DNA of 47,203 nucleotides from the NCBI RefSeq assembly GCF_900116515.1, contig NZ_FPBA01000033.1, positions 1-47,203 on the forward strand, given 5' to 3'. The DNA comes from Geodermatophilus amargosae. Lineage in GTDB: Bacteria > Actinomycetota > Actinomycetes > Mycobacteriales > Geodermatophilaceae. Below the pieces are notes generated by a model. The model ran no database searches, was not told the origin of the DNA, and was given only the letters and a program-made list of their open reading frames with translations. Shown here one piece after another: positions 30,890-39,110 of this stretch (the stretch's first letter is position 1; each line of letters starts with the position of its first letter). The translations under genes were made by a program, and so were the position numbers.

Positions 30890-31906
30890 CTACCGGGACA
30901 GCACCAGCTTGGTCGCCGGCTCGAGCCAGACCTCAGCGGCGTCCTCGAACGGTGCGGTCGTCGTGGGGACGGCGAGCGGGTCGAAGGCCCCCGACGCGGC
31001 GAGCGCGAGGACCTCGGGCAGGTTCCGCCGCGAGTCGGCCCGCGACAGGTGGACGGTGATCCCCCGGGTGTACATCTCCAGCAGCGGCAGGGACGCCTCG
31101 CCGAAGACGATGCCGACGACGGTGAGCAGCCCCCCGTCCTCCGTGGAACGCACCGCGCAGGCCACGCCTGCGGCGTCGGCGGTCCCGTCGACGACGACCT
31201 CGGCCCGGTCGTACCGGCGCGGCCAGTCGCCGTCGAGCCGGGTCACCTCGGCACCCAGCCCCGCCGCCACCGCGCACCGCTGCTCGTCCCGGTCGACGTA
31301 GCGCACCCGCCGGGAGCCCAGGGCACGGGCCAGCGCGACGGCGTACAGCCCGATCGAGGGCACCGCGCCGGCGAGCACGAGCACCTCGGCACCGGGACGC
31401 TCGCGCAGCTGCGGCCCGACCGTGCGCCAGGCGTCGACGGCGTTGTCCGGCAGGGTCGCCAGCGCGACGTCGGACAGGCCCGGCGGTGCCACCACGAGCG
31501 CGTGGTCGGCGTGCGGGACGGCGAGCAGGTCGGCCACCGCGCCGCCGTGGCCCCCACCCCGCGCGCCGAACCCGTACGCGGCACCGGCGGGGGCGCGGTA
31601 GGTGCCGCACGCCACCGTGCGCCCGGCCCGGCACGGCCCGCAGTCCCCGCACGAGACCTGGAACGGCACGCTGACGCGGCTGCCGGGGCGCAGGGCGACG
31701 TCGCCGCCCACCTCGACGACCTCCGCCACCAGCTCGTGGCCGACGGGGAACGGGCCGGGGAAGAGGCCCAGCGCGGCCATCGGGGCGTCGAGGTCGCACC
31801 GCGCGACCGCCAGCGGCCGGACGAGGGCGCCGTGCGGCGCGACCTCCGGGTCGGGCACCTCCTCCCACACGAGGCGGCCGGGGGCGGAGAGGACGAGGGC
31901 GCGCAC
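30890..31906 (-). CDS. Zinc-dependent alcohol dehydrogenase-like oxidoreductase
   Basis: Encodes 338 residues of the medium-chain dehydrogenase fold. The catalytic-zinc region is VARCDLD (Cys near 36) and GHELVAEVVEVG (His/Glu near 56). The structural zinc is in CGDCGPCRAGRTVAC. The Rossmann turn reads LVLAGAVPSIGLYAVALARALG, where the usual GxGxxG is altered to GAVPSIG. Asp in VRYVDRDEQR suggests NAD rather than NADP. The substrate is unknown. The GTG at 31906 opens on the family N-terminus (RALVLSAPGRLVWEEVPDPE). It converges on the ATPase gene with a 17-base gap. Confidence 0.85.
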   Translation of the reverse strand: MRALVLSAPGRLVWEEVPDPEVAPHGALVRPLAVARCDLDAPMAALGLFPGPFPVGHELVAEVVEVGGDVALRPGSRVSVPFQVSCGDCGPCRAGRTVACGTYRAPAGAAYGFGARGGGHGGAVADLLAVPHADHALVVAPPGLSDVALATLPDNAVDAWRTVGPQLRERPGAEVLVLAGAVPSIGLYAVALARALGSRRVRYVDRDEQRCAVAAGLGAEVTRLDGDWPRRYDRAEVVVDGTADAAGVACAVRSTEDGGLLTVVGIVFGEASLPLLEMYTRGITVHLSRADSRRNLPEVLALAASGAFDPLAVPTTTAPFEDAAEVWLEPATKLVLSR

Positions 31907-31973
31907 GTCAGGCCGGCGCCCGGAGCGCGGGGACGGGAGCGTCGGTTCCGGGCACGGCGGGCTCCTCGGCGGG

Positions 31974-32009
31974 GACGACGTCGTCACGGGGACTGTGCCG
32001 GTCCCCGTG
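31974..32009. promoter_or_regulatory. Palindrome plus hairpin in the divergent region before the ZIP-like gene
   Basis: GACGACGTCGTC (31974-31985) is a perfect 12-base palindrome. It shares its last base with CACGGGGAC (31985-31993), which pairs perfectly with GTCCCCGTG (32001-32009) around a 7-base loop. Both lie in the 226-base gap between the dehydrogenase and the ZIP-like gene. They may be an operator and an RNA stem; this is inferred only from symmetry. Confidence 0.35.
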
Positions 32010-32132
32010 GCCTGCCGTCGAGAGCCGCTGTCCCGGGTTCCCGGCCGCGTCCCGTGCACACGACGCGGCGGTCGGCGCCGCAGGACGGCGGAGACGGCCA
32101 TTCCCCCGCACGGATGGTTGCTGGGCGCAACG

Positions 32133-32417
32133 GTGGGCAACGAGCGGGCCGTGCCTAGAGCTGTCGAAGCAGGGCTGTGGGGGTTGCTGGGCGGGGCCGC
32201 CCTCGTGCTCGGGGCGCTGGTCGCCTGGTTCGTCCGCGTGCCGCGGGCGGTGATCGCCGTCATCACCGCGGTCACTGCCGGCGCGATTCTCACCATGGTC
32301 GCCGACACGATGATCCCGGAGGCCTTCGAGCGCACCCGCACCCGCACCTGGACCGGCCTGATCACGACCTCCGGCTTCCTCGTCGCCTTCGCGGCGATCG
32401 AGCGGCTCGGCGCGTGA
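32133..32417 (+). CDS. Shortened ZIP-like membrane protein
   Basis: Encodes 94 residues with three hydrophobic segments. The beginning (AGLWGLLGGAALVLGALVAWFVRVPRAVIAVITAVTAGA) looks like the first segments of a ZIP-family metal transporter. It continues directly into ILTMVADTMIPEAFE and TGLITTSGFLVAFAAIERLG, which looks like the last segments of the same family. The middle of a normal 240-residue ZIP protein is absent, yet the frame is open. GTG 32133 and GTG 32151 are both possible starts. Either a deletion derivative or a distinct small protein family. Confidence 0.55.
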   Translation: MGNERAVPRAVEAGLWGLLGGAALVLGALVAWFVRVPRAVIAVITAVTAGAILTMVADTMIPEAFERTRTRTWTGLITTSGFLVAFAAIERLGA

Positions 32418-32434
32418 CCGGGCAGGGTGGGCCC

Positions 32435-33355
32435 GTGGCGGAGCTCCGAGACCCGGTCCAGATCAACGTCCCCGTCGACGGCGGTGACCTCTCGGCCCTG
32501 TACTGGGCGGCCGACGCCCCCGGCTCCCCCATCGCGGTGCTCGTCCACGGCATCACCGCCAACGCGATGGCCTGGGCCCGCGTCGCGGCGGCGCTGGCCG
32601 GCGAGTTCGAGGTGGTCGCACCCGACCTGCGCGGGCGCGCCGGCTCGGCCGGGCTGCCCGGCCCCTACGGCCTGGAGCGGCACGCGCAGGACGTCGCCAC
32701 CCTGCTCGACCGGTTCGGCGCCGACGACGACGCCGGTGCCGACGCCACCGTGCTGGTCGGGCACTCCATGGGCGCCTTCGTCGCGGCGCTGGCTGCGGCC
32801 GGCCCGGCCCGCGACGAGGTGCACGGCCTGGTCCTGGTCGACGGCGGCCTGGCCCTCGCGGAGCCGCCCGGCGCCGACGTCGACGCCAAGCTCGCCGCCG
32901 TCCTGGGCCCGTCGCTGGACCGGCTGTCGACGACGTTCCCCGACCTGCCCGCCGTCCGCGCGTTCTGGGAGCGGCACCCCGCCGTCGGCCCGTGGGTGGA
33001 CGTGCCCTCGGTGGCCGCCTACCTCTCCCGCGACCTGGTGGCCGGCGAGACGCCCCTGCGCAGCGCCTGCGTGCCCGAGGCGGTCCGCGTCGACGGCGGC
33101 GACGTGCTGCTCAACGAGCGGGTCCTCGAGGCCACCACCGCCCTGCCGGTGCCCGCGACGCTGCTGTGGGCGACCCGCGGCCTGTTCGACCAGAGGCCCG
33201 GGCTCTACGACGAGGTGCGGCTGGCCGGCCTGGGGCTGGAGCCGTCCGGCATCACCGCCCGCGAGGTGCCCGACACCAACCACTACTCGATCCTGTGGGC
33301 CGAGCAGGGCGTGGCGGCCGTGGCCGACGAGGTCCGGGCGGCGGCCGCCCGCTAG
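32435..33355 (+). CDS. Alpha/beta hydrolase
   Basis: Encodes 306 residues. IAVLVHGITANAMAWARVAAAL carries the oxyanion HG motif. The nucleophile elbow is VLVGHSMGAFVAAL (Ser near residue 112), and the catalytic His is probably in EVPDTNHYSIL near residue 286. The acid residue is not assigned with certainty. VAPDLRGRAGSAGLPGPYGLERHAQDVATLL is standard family layout. The reaction (esterase, lipase or C-C hydrolase) is unknown. GTG 32435 follows CAGGGTGGG; an in-frame GTG at 32414 overlaps the upstream stop as GTGA and could give coupled translation instead. Confidence 0.87.
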   Translation: MAELRDPVQINVPVDGGDLSALYWAADAPGSPIAVLVHGITANAMAWARVAAALAGEFEVVAPDLRGRAGSAGLPGPYGLERHAQDVATLLDRFGADDDAGADATVLVGHSMGAFVAALAAAGPARDEVHGLVLVDGGLALAEPPGADVDAKLAAVLGPSLDRLSTTFPDLPAVRAFWERHPAVGPWVDVPSVAAYLSRDLVAGETPLRSACVPEAVRVDGGDVLLNERVLEATTALPVPATLLWATRGLFDQRPGLYDEVRLAGLGLEPSGITAREVPDTNHYSILWAEQGVAAVADEVRAAAAR

Positions 33356-35082
33356 GCCGGGCGGCCGAGGAGCGGCGGCAGGACCTCCGGGCCGGCCACC
33401 GCGGGCCGCTCCCCCGCGACCGGGTGCGCTCGGACGGCCAGCACCGCGACGTCGTCCTCGGCGCCCTCCCCGAGCATGCCGGCCAGCAGCCCGTCGCACA
33501 GGTCGTCCAGCGTCCGGCCGGCCGAGGCGGCTAGCAGCTCGCGCAGCTGCGCGCGGCTGTCGTCGAGGAGGACGCCGCGCCGCTCGAACAGGCCGTCGGT
33601 GAACAGCAGCAGCGTGCTGTCCGGCGGGACGAGCACCTCGCCGTCGGCACGCGGGCCGCGCCAGCCGATGCCCAGCGGCGGGCCGACCGGCGCGGTGAGG
33701 TCCTGGACGGTGCCGTCGGCCAGCAGCAGCATCGGGTCGGGGTGCCCGGCGGTGGACCAGAGCAGCCGGCGCACACCCGCGGCCCGGTCGGCGTCGTCCT
33801 GCTCGACCCGGCACACCAGCGCGGTGGCCATCGCCGGCACGTCCAGGCCGACGAGGGCGTGGTCGACCCGGCGCAGCACGCCGGCGGGCTCCTCGAGCCG
33901 GTCGAAGGCGATGGCGCGGACCAGCGTCTTGACCTGCCCCATCGCCGCGGCGGCCTCGATGTCGTGGCCCATGACGTCGCCGATGACCAGCACGGTGTCG
34001 CCGTCGGGCTGCAGGAACGCGTCGTACCAGTCCCCGCCGATCGACACCCCGCGGGTGGCCGGCCGGTAGCGGACGGCGAGCTCCAGGTGGTCGGGCTGCA
34101 CCGGCGGGGACAGCAGGCTGTGCTGCATCCGCTCGGCCATCTGCGCGGCGGCGCTGGCCAGCCGCGCGTTGTCCAGCGCCAGCGCGGCCCGCCGGGAGGC
34201 GATCTCGGCGGTGCGCAGCTCCAGCTCGGTGTGCGGTCCCCGCTCCCGCCCGTTGACGAGCGTGAACGCGCCGAACTGCTCCCCGCGGGCCAGGAGCGGG
34301 AAGGTGGCGACGGCGGAGGAGCGCAGCGGTTCCAGCGCCTCGCGGCTCACCTCGTCGGCCACCATGACCGCGACGTCGTCCTCGGTGAGGTCGGCGATGA
34401 CCACCGGCCGGCCGCTGGCCAGCGCCGTGGGCACCGGCGCGGAGAGGCGGTTGCTGCGCACGCGGAGGTCGGCGTAGCGGTGCACGGCCCCGACCATCGC
34501 GGGGTCGCTGTGCGCGCGGCCGACGTCACGGCGGGTGCCGTCGGGGTCGACCACGCTGACCAGGCACCAGTCGGCCAGCAGCGGGACGACCAGCGCGGCG
34601 AACCGGGCCACGGCCTCGTCGACGTCGGTGGTGGCGGTCATCGCCTGGCTGATGTCGCCGAGCAGCACGAGGTGGCGGGCCGAGGCCTCGGCGTGTGCCG
34701 CCGCCGCGGCGGCCTGCACGGCGGCCGCCTCCCGCGCCGCGACGGCCGCGGCGCGCTCCTCCTCCGTGCGCCGGCGCTGCGTGACGTCGTCGTAGGTGAC
34801 CACCAGGCCGGCGCCGGTGAGGAAGGCATCGGCGCGGAACCACGTGCCCAGCGGGCCGAACCACGCCTCGGTCGAGCCGGACTCCCCCGTCTCCCGGACG
34901 TGCCGGTACAGCTCCTCGAACGGGCCGCCGACCGCCTCGGGGAACTGCTCCCAGATCCCCTGTCCCTGCAGGTCGTCCACGCTGCGGTCGAGCGCGGCGG
35001 CACCCGCGGGGTTGACGTAGCTGAAGCGCCAGTCGGCGTCGAGGACGAACAGCGGCCGGTCCATGCCCTCCACGGCCTGCAC
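33352..35082 (-). CDS. PAS-GAF-SpoIIE (PP2C) signalling phosphatase
   Basis: Encodes 576 residues. PAS at about 1-105 (PLFVLDADWRFSYVNPAG), an Ala-rich helix at 110-140, GAF at 145-315, and phosphatase at 330-560 with GGDWYDAF, VIGDVMGHDIEAAAAMGQV, STAGHPDP, LLFTDGLFERR and EDDVAVLAV. Metal-binding Asp residues are retained. The first in-frame start is GTG 35082, without a clear ribosome binding site; an in-frame TGA lies shortly upstream. Its stop shares the CTAG of the convergent hydrolase gene. Likely role: dephosphorylation of STAS proteins in a partner-switch pathway. Confidence 0.87.
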   Translation of the reverse strand: MQAVEGMDRPLFVLDADWRFSYVNPAGAAALDRSVDDLQGQGIWEQFPEAVGGPFEELYRHVRETGESGSTEAWFGPLGTWFRADAFLTGAGLVVTYDDVTQRRRTEEERAAAVAAREAAAVQAAAAAAHAEASARHLVLLGDISQAMTATTDVDEAVARFAALVVPLLADWCLVSVVDPDGTRRDVGRAHSDPAMVGAVHRYADLRVRSNRLSAPVPTALASGRPVVIADLTEDDVAVMVADEVSREALEPLRSSAVATFPLLARGEQFGAFTLVNGRERGPHTELELRTAEIASRRAALALDNARLASAAAQMAERMQHSLLSPPVQPDHLELAVRYRPATRGVSIGGDWYDAFLQPDGDTVLVIGDVMGHDIEAAAAMGQVKTLVRAIAFDRLEEPAGVLRRVDHALVGLDVPAMATALVCRVEQDDADRAAGVRRLLWSTAGHPDPMLLLADGTVQDLTAPVGPPLGIGWRGPRADGEVLVPPDSTLLLFTDGLFERRGVLLDDSRAQLRELLAASAGRTLDDLCDGLLAGMLGEGAEDDVAVLAVRAHPVAGERPAVAGPEVLPPLLGRPA

Positions 35083-35296
35083 CAGCAGGTCACGGGGCCG
35101 GCGGCGCGGCGCCGTCCGGGGTCATGGGCCACATGCTCCCCCATGGCGGGACGTACGCCGAGGTGGCCGTACCGGTCCGGGTGATCACGACCCGCCGCGG
35201 GACCCGTTGGCAGCGCGGTCCCCACCCGCCAGGATCGGCGGCGACGACGTCCGGCGTCCCTCCGCCGGTCCGGACGGGCGGCGAGGGGGTGCGGGC

Positions 35297-36949
35297 ATGG
35301 CCGAACCGCTGAGGTCCCCGCCGCGCGCCGAGCCGACCGTGCCCCTCCCCCACTCCCTGCTCGACCGCCTCGCGCTCGCCACGCTGGTCGACCGGTTGCC
35401 GGCCGCCGTCCTGGCACTCGACCCGGCCGGGCGGCTGACGTGGCTCAACGCCGCCGCCGAGCGGCTGCTGGGACGGGGCGCCGCCGTCCTCGTCGGCCGG
35501 CCGCTCGACGACGCCGTCCCCGGCAGCCCCGGGCACGCCCTCGCCCAGGCCTGCACCGAGGCGGCCGGCTCCGGCGAGCCGGTGACCGTCGCGGCCGGGG
35601 AGGGCGGCTGGTACGAGGTGCGGGCCGTGCCCGGGCCCGAGGGGCTCGCGGTGACCGTTGCCGACGTGTCCGGCCGCCGGGCGGTGCAGGAGCAGGCCGA
35701 CCGCGCCGCGGCCCGCGCGACGCTGCTGGTACGCGTCGCGGCCGAGCTGTCCGGCGCGCTCGACGGCGTCTCGGCGCTGGGCCGGCTGGCGCGGCTGGTG
35801 GTCCCCGTGCTCACCGACGGCTGCGTGGTCACCGTCGTCGACCGGGAGGGCCGCGCCCGCGACGTCGGCTCCTGGCACGTCGACCCCGAGCGCCGCGAGC
35901 TGCTCGCCCGCTACGCGCGGGTGCGGCTGGACCGGCTCCCGGCCGCCTCCCCCGTGGCACGGGCGCTGCGCGCCGGGACGCCGGTGAGCTCCCCGGTGCC
36001 GGAGGTCCTGGCGGTCATGACGGACGAGACGACGCGGGGCATGCTGCGCGACCTGCGCGCGGGGTCGGTGGTCGTCCTGCCGCTGCCCGCCGAGTCCCGG
36101 ACCGTCGGCGTGCTCACGCTCTACCTCGACGCCGGCCGCGCGATGGGCGAGACCGACCTCGCCACCGCCCGCGCCGTCGCCGTCCAGGCCGGGCGCGCGG
36201 TGGACCGGGTCGGGCGGCAGAGCCGGCAGATCCAGCTGGCGGAGGCACTGCAGCGCAGCCTGCTCACCGAGCCGCCGGTGTTCCCCGGCCTGGAGGTCGT
36301 GGTGCGCTACGTGCCCGCGGCCGAGGCGGCGCGCGTGGGCGGGGACTGGTACGACGCCTTCCTCTCCCCCGCCGGTGACCCGGTCGTCGTCATCGGCGAC
36401 GTCGTCGGGCACGACACCGCGGCCGCGGCGGCGATGGGGCAGCTGCGCGGCCTGCTGCGGGGGGTCGCCCACCGCGGTGGCGCGGGGCCGGCCGAGGTCC
36501 TGCGCGGCCTGGACGAGGCGATGGCGACCATGCACGGGGGCACGCTCGCCACGGCCGCGGTCGCCCGGCTGGAGGACGGCGGCCGGCGGCTGCGCTGGGC
36601 CAACGCCGGCCACCCGCCGCCGGTGCTGCTCCTGCCCGACGGCCGGGTCACCGCCCTGGACCACGGCACCGGCGAGGGTGACCTGATGCTCGGGGTGCAG
36701 GCGGCTGCCGTGCGGCGCGAGTCGACCGTGGACCTGGCACCCGGGACGACGGTCCTGCTGCACACCGACGGGCTGGTCGAGCGGCGCGGCAGCACGCTGG
36801 ACGCGGACACCGACCGGCTGCACCGCACGCTGGCCGAGCTCGCCGGGGCACCGCTGCCGGCCCTGTGCGACGAGCTGCTCGCCCGCCTGCTGCAGGGCAC
36901 ACCGCAGGACGACGTCGCCCTGGTCGCCGTCACCGTCGGGACGGACTGA
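35297..36949 (+). CDS. PAS-GAF-SpoIIE (PP2C) signalling phosphatase
   Basis: Encodes 550 residues. PAS at about 25-130 (LPAAVLALDPAGRLTWLNAAAERLLG), GAF at 150-310, and phosphatase at 330-545 with GGDWYDAF, VIGDVVGHDTAAAAAMGQL, NAGHPPPVL, LLHTDGLVERR and QDDVALVAV. It is closer in phosphatase sequence to the four-sensor protein at 12324-14936 (both have LQRSLLTEPP and YVPAAEAARVGGDWYDAF-like blocks) than to its divergent neighbour. GAGGGGG precedes the ATG at 35297. A stand-alone RsbW-like ATPase follows 115 bases downstream on the same strand. The 214-base divergent region holds no recognised gene. Confidence 0.88.
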   Translation: MAEPLRSPPRAEPTVPLPHSLLDRLALATLVDRLPAAVLALDPAGRLTWLNAAAERLLGRGAAVLVGRPLDDAVPGSPGHALAQACTEAAGSGEPVTVAAGEGGWYEVRAVPGPEGLAVTVADVSGRRAVQEQADRAAARATLLVRVAAELSGALDGVSALGRLARLVVPVLTDGCVVTVVDREGRARDVGSWHVDPERRELLARYARVRLDRLPAASPVARALRAGTPVSSPVPEVLAVMTDETTRGMLRDLRAGSVVVLPLPAESRTVGVLTLYLDAGRAMGETDLATARAVAVQAGRAVDRVGRQSRQIQLAEALQRSLLTEPPVFPGLEVVVRYVPAAEAARVGGDWYDAFLSPAGDPVVVIGDVVGHDTAAAAAMGQLRGLLRGVAHRGGAGPAEVLRGLDEAMATMHGGTLATAAVARLEDGGRRLRWANAGHPPPVLLLPDGRVTALDHGTGEGDLMLGVQAAAVRRESTVDLAPGTTVLLHTDGLVERRGSTLDADTDRLHRTLAELAGAPLPALCDELLARLLQGTPQDDVALVAVTVGTD

Positions 36950-37064
36950 AGCCGAGAGCCGCCTCACCCCGCGGGGCCAGGAGGGCGCCGGGAGGGTTGG
37001 CCGGCCGTCCCGCTGGGCACCGAGACGTCGTCCCGGAGGAACTGGACGACGACGGAGAGAGGTC

Positions 37065-37523
37065 ATGGGCCGACTTGCCTGGCCGCTGCGCCCGTTGCCC
37101 GACGGGCGGGGCGACCTGTGGCGCATGGACCTCGGGGGCCTGTCCGAGCTGCCCGCGGCGCGGGCGGGGCTCCGGGACCACCTCAGCGCCATCGGCTTCC
37201 CGCGCGACTCCGACGACCCGGCCGCCGACCGGATGATCCTGGCCTTCGACGAGCTGGCGTCCAACGCACTGCGCCACGGGGTGTCCCCGGTGGTGGCGAC
37301 GGTGGTGGCCGGGACCGGCGGCTGGCTGCTCGACGTCAGCGACCGCGACCCCCACACGATGCCCGCGCCGGCCGTGGGCCGGGACCCCGCGAAGGGCGGT
37401 CTGGGCCTCTACCTCGTGGCGCGGCTGTCCGTAGCGCACGGGTGGTACGTCGACGACGGGTGCAAGCACGTGTGGGCCTGCCTGCCCACGGCGATCGAGG
37501 AGTGCGCGGTCTCCTCGGCCTGA
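37065..37523 (+). CDS. RsbW-like ATP-binding protein (HATPase_c, anti-sigma-factor type)
   Basis: Encodes 152 residues. The N-box is AFDELASNALRHG, the G1 box LDVSDRDPH and the G2 box KGGLGLYLVARL, defining the HATPase_c_2 fold of RsbW/SpoIIAB-type serine kinases and many actinobacterial stand-alone regulators. Such proteins bind sigma factors or phosphorylate STAS proteins that SpoIIE-type phosphatases later dephosphorylate. AGAGAGG precedes the ATG. It lies just after a SpoIIE-type phosphatase gene, which supports a functional link, but a STAS partner is not in the window. Its stop is 4 bases from the convergent SGNH stop. Confidence 0.83.
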   Translation: MGRLAWPLRPLPDGRGDLWRMDLGGLSELPAARAGLRDHLSAIGFPRDSDDPAADRMILAFDELASNALRHGVSPVVATVVAGTGGWLLDVSDRDPHTMPAPAVGRDPAKGGLGLYLVARLSVAHGWYVDDGCKHVWACLPTAIEECAVSSA

Positions 37524-37527
37524 CGCC

Positions 37528-38127
37528 TCAGGCCAGCCAGGTCCGCAGCGCGGGCAGCAGCAGGCCGGCGAGCAGCCGGTAGCCGCGGGCGTCGGGGTGG
37601 ATGCCGTCGCCGGCGCGGACGGCCTCGGCCCAGGACGGGTCTGCGGCCAGCGGTGCGGCCAGGTCGGCGAACGGGACGCGGCGCGCGGCCGCCACCTCGG
37701 CCATGGCGGCCGACAGGGCGAGCGCACGTCCGGTCTGCGCGTCGTCGTCGGGGACGGGCGGCGGGCCGGTGACGAAGGCGGGCCACCCAGCCCCGTGCGC
37801 CTCGTCGAGCACCGCGGCGAGGACGTCGAGGGTGCGCTCCTGCGGCACGCGCGCGCGGCCGGTGGGCGCCGAGACGTCATTGGCGCCGAAGGAGAGGACG
37901 AGGCGGTGGTCGGCGCCGTCCCGCAGCCGGGCGCGGACCTCGGGGTACCAGCGCCGGGCGATGTCCAGCGAGGTCTCGCGGCGGACCCCGAGGGGGTAGC
38001 CGGTCACCGCGACGCCGTCGGCCCGCAGGGCCGCCAGCACGGGGCCGACCCAGCCGGCACCGGTCCCGTCGCCGGTGCCCGCGGTGAAGGAGTCGCCGAC
38101 GAAGCAGATGCGCAGGTCACGGGCCAC
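37528..38127 (-). CDS. SGNH/GDSL-type esterase
   Basis: Encodes 199 residues. Block I is ICFVGDSFTAGTGDG with nucleophile Ser13, block III is LVLSFGANDVSAP with the Asn, and block V is DGIHPDARGYRLLA with Asp and His. There is no signal peptide, so the protein is likely cytosolic. Family members are acyl esterases, thioesterases or lipases with small substrates. GTG at 38127 is the only start that keeps block I near the N-terminus. It is monocistronic. Confidence 0.88.
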   Translation of the reverse strand: MARDLRICFVGDSFTAGTGDGTGAGWVGPVLAALRADGVAVTGYPLGVRRETSLDIARRWYPEVRARLRDGADHRLVLSFGANDVSAPTGRARVPQERTLDVLAAVLDEAHGAGWPAFVTGPPPVPDDDAQTGRALALSAAMAEVAAARRVPFADLAAPLAADPSWAEAVRAGDGIHPDARGYRLLAGLLLPALRTWLA

Positions 38128-38220
38128 GGCCCGGAGTCTGCCCGTCGCGGCGACGACGGCCGAGTGCGCCCGGGGCGGCGGGGACGGTGGTCCCGGCGCC
38201 GCCCTGGGGCAGCCGATGGG

Positions 38221-38253
38221 GGTCCCCCGGCCGGTTCGCGGCCGGGGAGGACC
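38221..38253 (-). terminator. Terminator of the cheB-to-cheX-like operon
   Basis: CCCCGGCCG (38225-38233) and CGGCCGGGG (38239-38247) form a perfect 9-bp stem around GTTCG, extended across one bulged A by GGTC/GACC. It lies 7 bases past the final stop of the six-gene minus-strand operon. Confidence 0.75.
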
Positions 38254-38259
38254 CGTCGG

Positions 38260-38751
38260 TCAGGGGATGACCAGCGAGAGCCGGCCCTTGCCGTAGCCGG
38301 AGACCTCGACGGCGAGGTCGAGCCGGTTGAAGACGGCGAGCATGCCGGCCACGTCACCCGGCAGGTCGTCGCCCGGCGCGTACAGCTGGTGCAGCTTCGA
38401 GTGCGGGGCACCCGGCACGTTGAACAGCGCCGAGAGGACGTTGACGACCTCGTGGAGGGCCTCGGTGAGCATCGCGGTGAGCTCGCCGTCCTCCTCGACG
38501 ACGTCCTGGACGCCACCGGGGGGCAGCAGGGCCAGCGCGCCGCCGGTCCAGGCCGACAGCGGCAGGTCCATGACGCACAGCGCGTTGACCGCCATCGAGG
38601 GGCTGACGTAGACGGCGACCGAGACGGGGTCCTTCTCGGTCGGCGTCACCGGGGCACCCGGCGTCACCGCGACCGGCTTGCCGACCAGGCCCGACAGCAT
38701 GTCCTTGACGGCCTTGGCGTCCGGGAGCTGGACGGTCAGCGGGGCGGTCAC
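38260..38751 (-). CDS. CheX-like protein at the end of the chemotaxis operon
   Basis: Encodes 163 residues. It is not a standard CheX, but LTEALHEVVNVLSALFN contains E101-V-V-N104, the E-x-x-N signature of the CheC/CheX/FliY phosphatase fold. The flanking strands (VSVAVYVSPSMAVNALCVMDLP and ALALLPPGG) suit that fold. The GTG overlaps the CheY stop as GTGA, so it is translationally coupled to that CheY. It could dephosphorylate this CheY or act as a CheY-binding scaffold. The assignment rests on the motif and position, not on overall similarity. Confidence 0.6.
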   Translation of the reverse strand: MTAPLTVQLPDAKAVKDMLSGLVGKPVAVTPGAPVTPTEKDPVSVAVYVSPSMAVNALCVMDLPLSAWTGGALALLPPGGVQDVVEEDGELTAMLTEALHEVVNVLSALFNVPGAPHSKLHQLYAPGDDLPGDVAGMLAVFNRLDLAVEVSGYGKGRLSLVIP

Positions 38752-39110
38752 GCCAGCACCCCCTCGAGGTGCTCGGTGAAGGTGTCCGCGGTGAACGGCT
38801 TGGCGATGAGGAACAGCGCGCCGGCGTCGGCGGCCTTCTCCCGCATCTCCGCCGAGCCCTCGGAGGTGACGAAGCCGAAGGGGACCGACGAGCCCGAGCC
38901 ACGCAGCGCCTGCAGGCACTCCAGGCCGGTCATGTTCGGCATGTTCCAGTCCGACAGGACCAGGTCGGGGCTCTCGCTCCGGACCTTGTCGTAGGCGTCG
39001 CGGCCGTCCTCGGCCTCGACGATGTCGTGGTCGTCGTAGCCGGCCTGCCGCAGGGTGCGGATGACGATCTGCCGCATCACGCGGCTGTCGTCGGCGACCA
39101 GGATCTTCAC
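38748..39110 (-). CDS. cheY: CheY-like single-domain response regulator (second copy)
   Basis: Encodes 120 residues, a receiver domain only. The acidic pair lies in LVADDSRVMRQIV, the phospho-acceptor Asp54 in LVLSDWNMPNMTGLE, the switch Thr in FVTSEGS and Lys104 in IAKPF. It should be phosphorylated by CheA and either bind the flagellar switch or serve as a phosphate sink. The GTG start and stop overlap the two CheX-type genes on either side by 4 bases each. It differs clearly from the other CheY (39628-40017), so it is a paralogue rather than a recent duplicate. Confidence 0.93.
   Translation of the reverse strand: MKILVADDSRVMRQIVIRTLRQAGYDDHDIVEAEDGRDAYDKVRSESPDLVLSDWNMPNMTGLECLQALRGSGSSVPFGFVTSEGSAEMREKAADAGALFLIAKPFTADTFTEHLEGVLA

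Noticed and set aside
14898..37045. A shared 17-base string GACGTCGTCCCGGAGGA near the ends of two phosphatase genes
   Set aside because: One copy is coding and the other intergenic; matches of this length are expected by chance in DNA of this composition.
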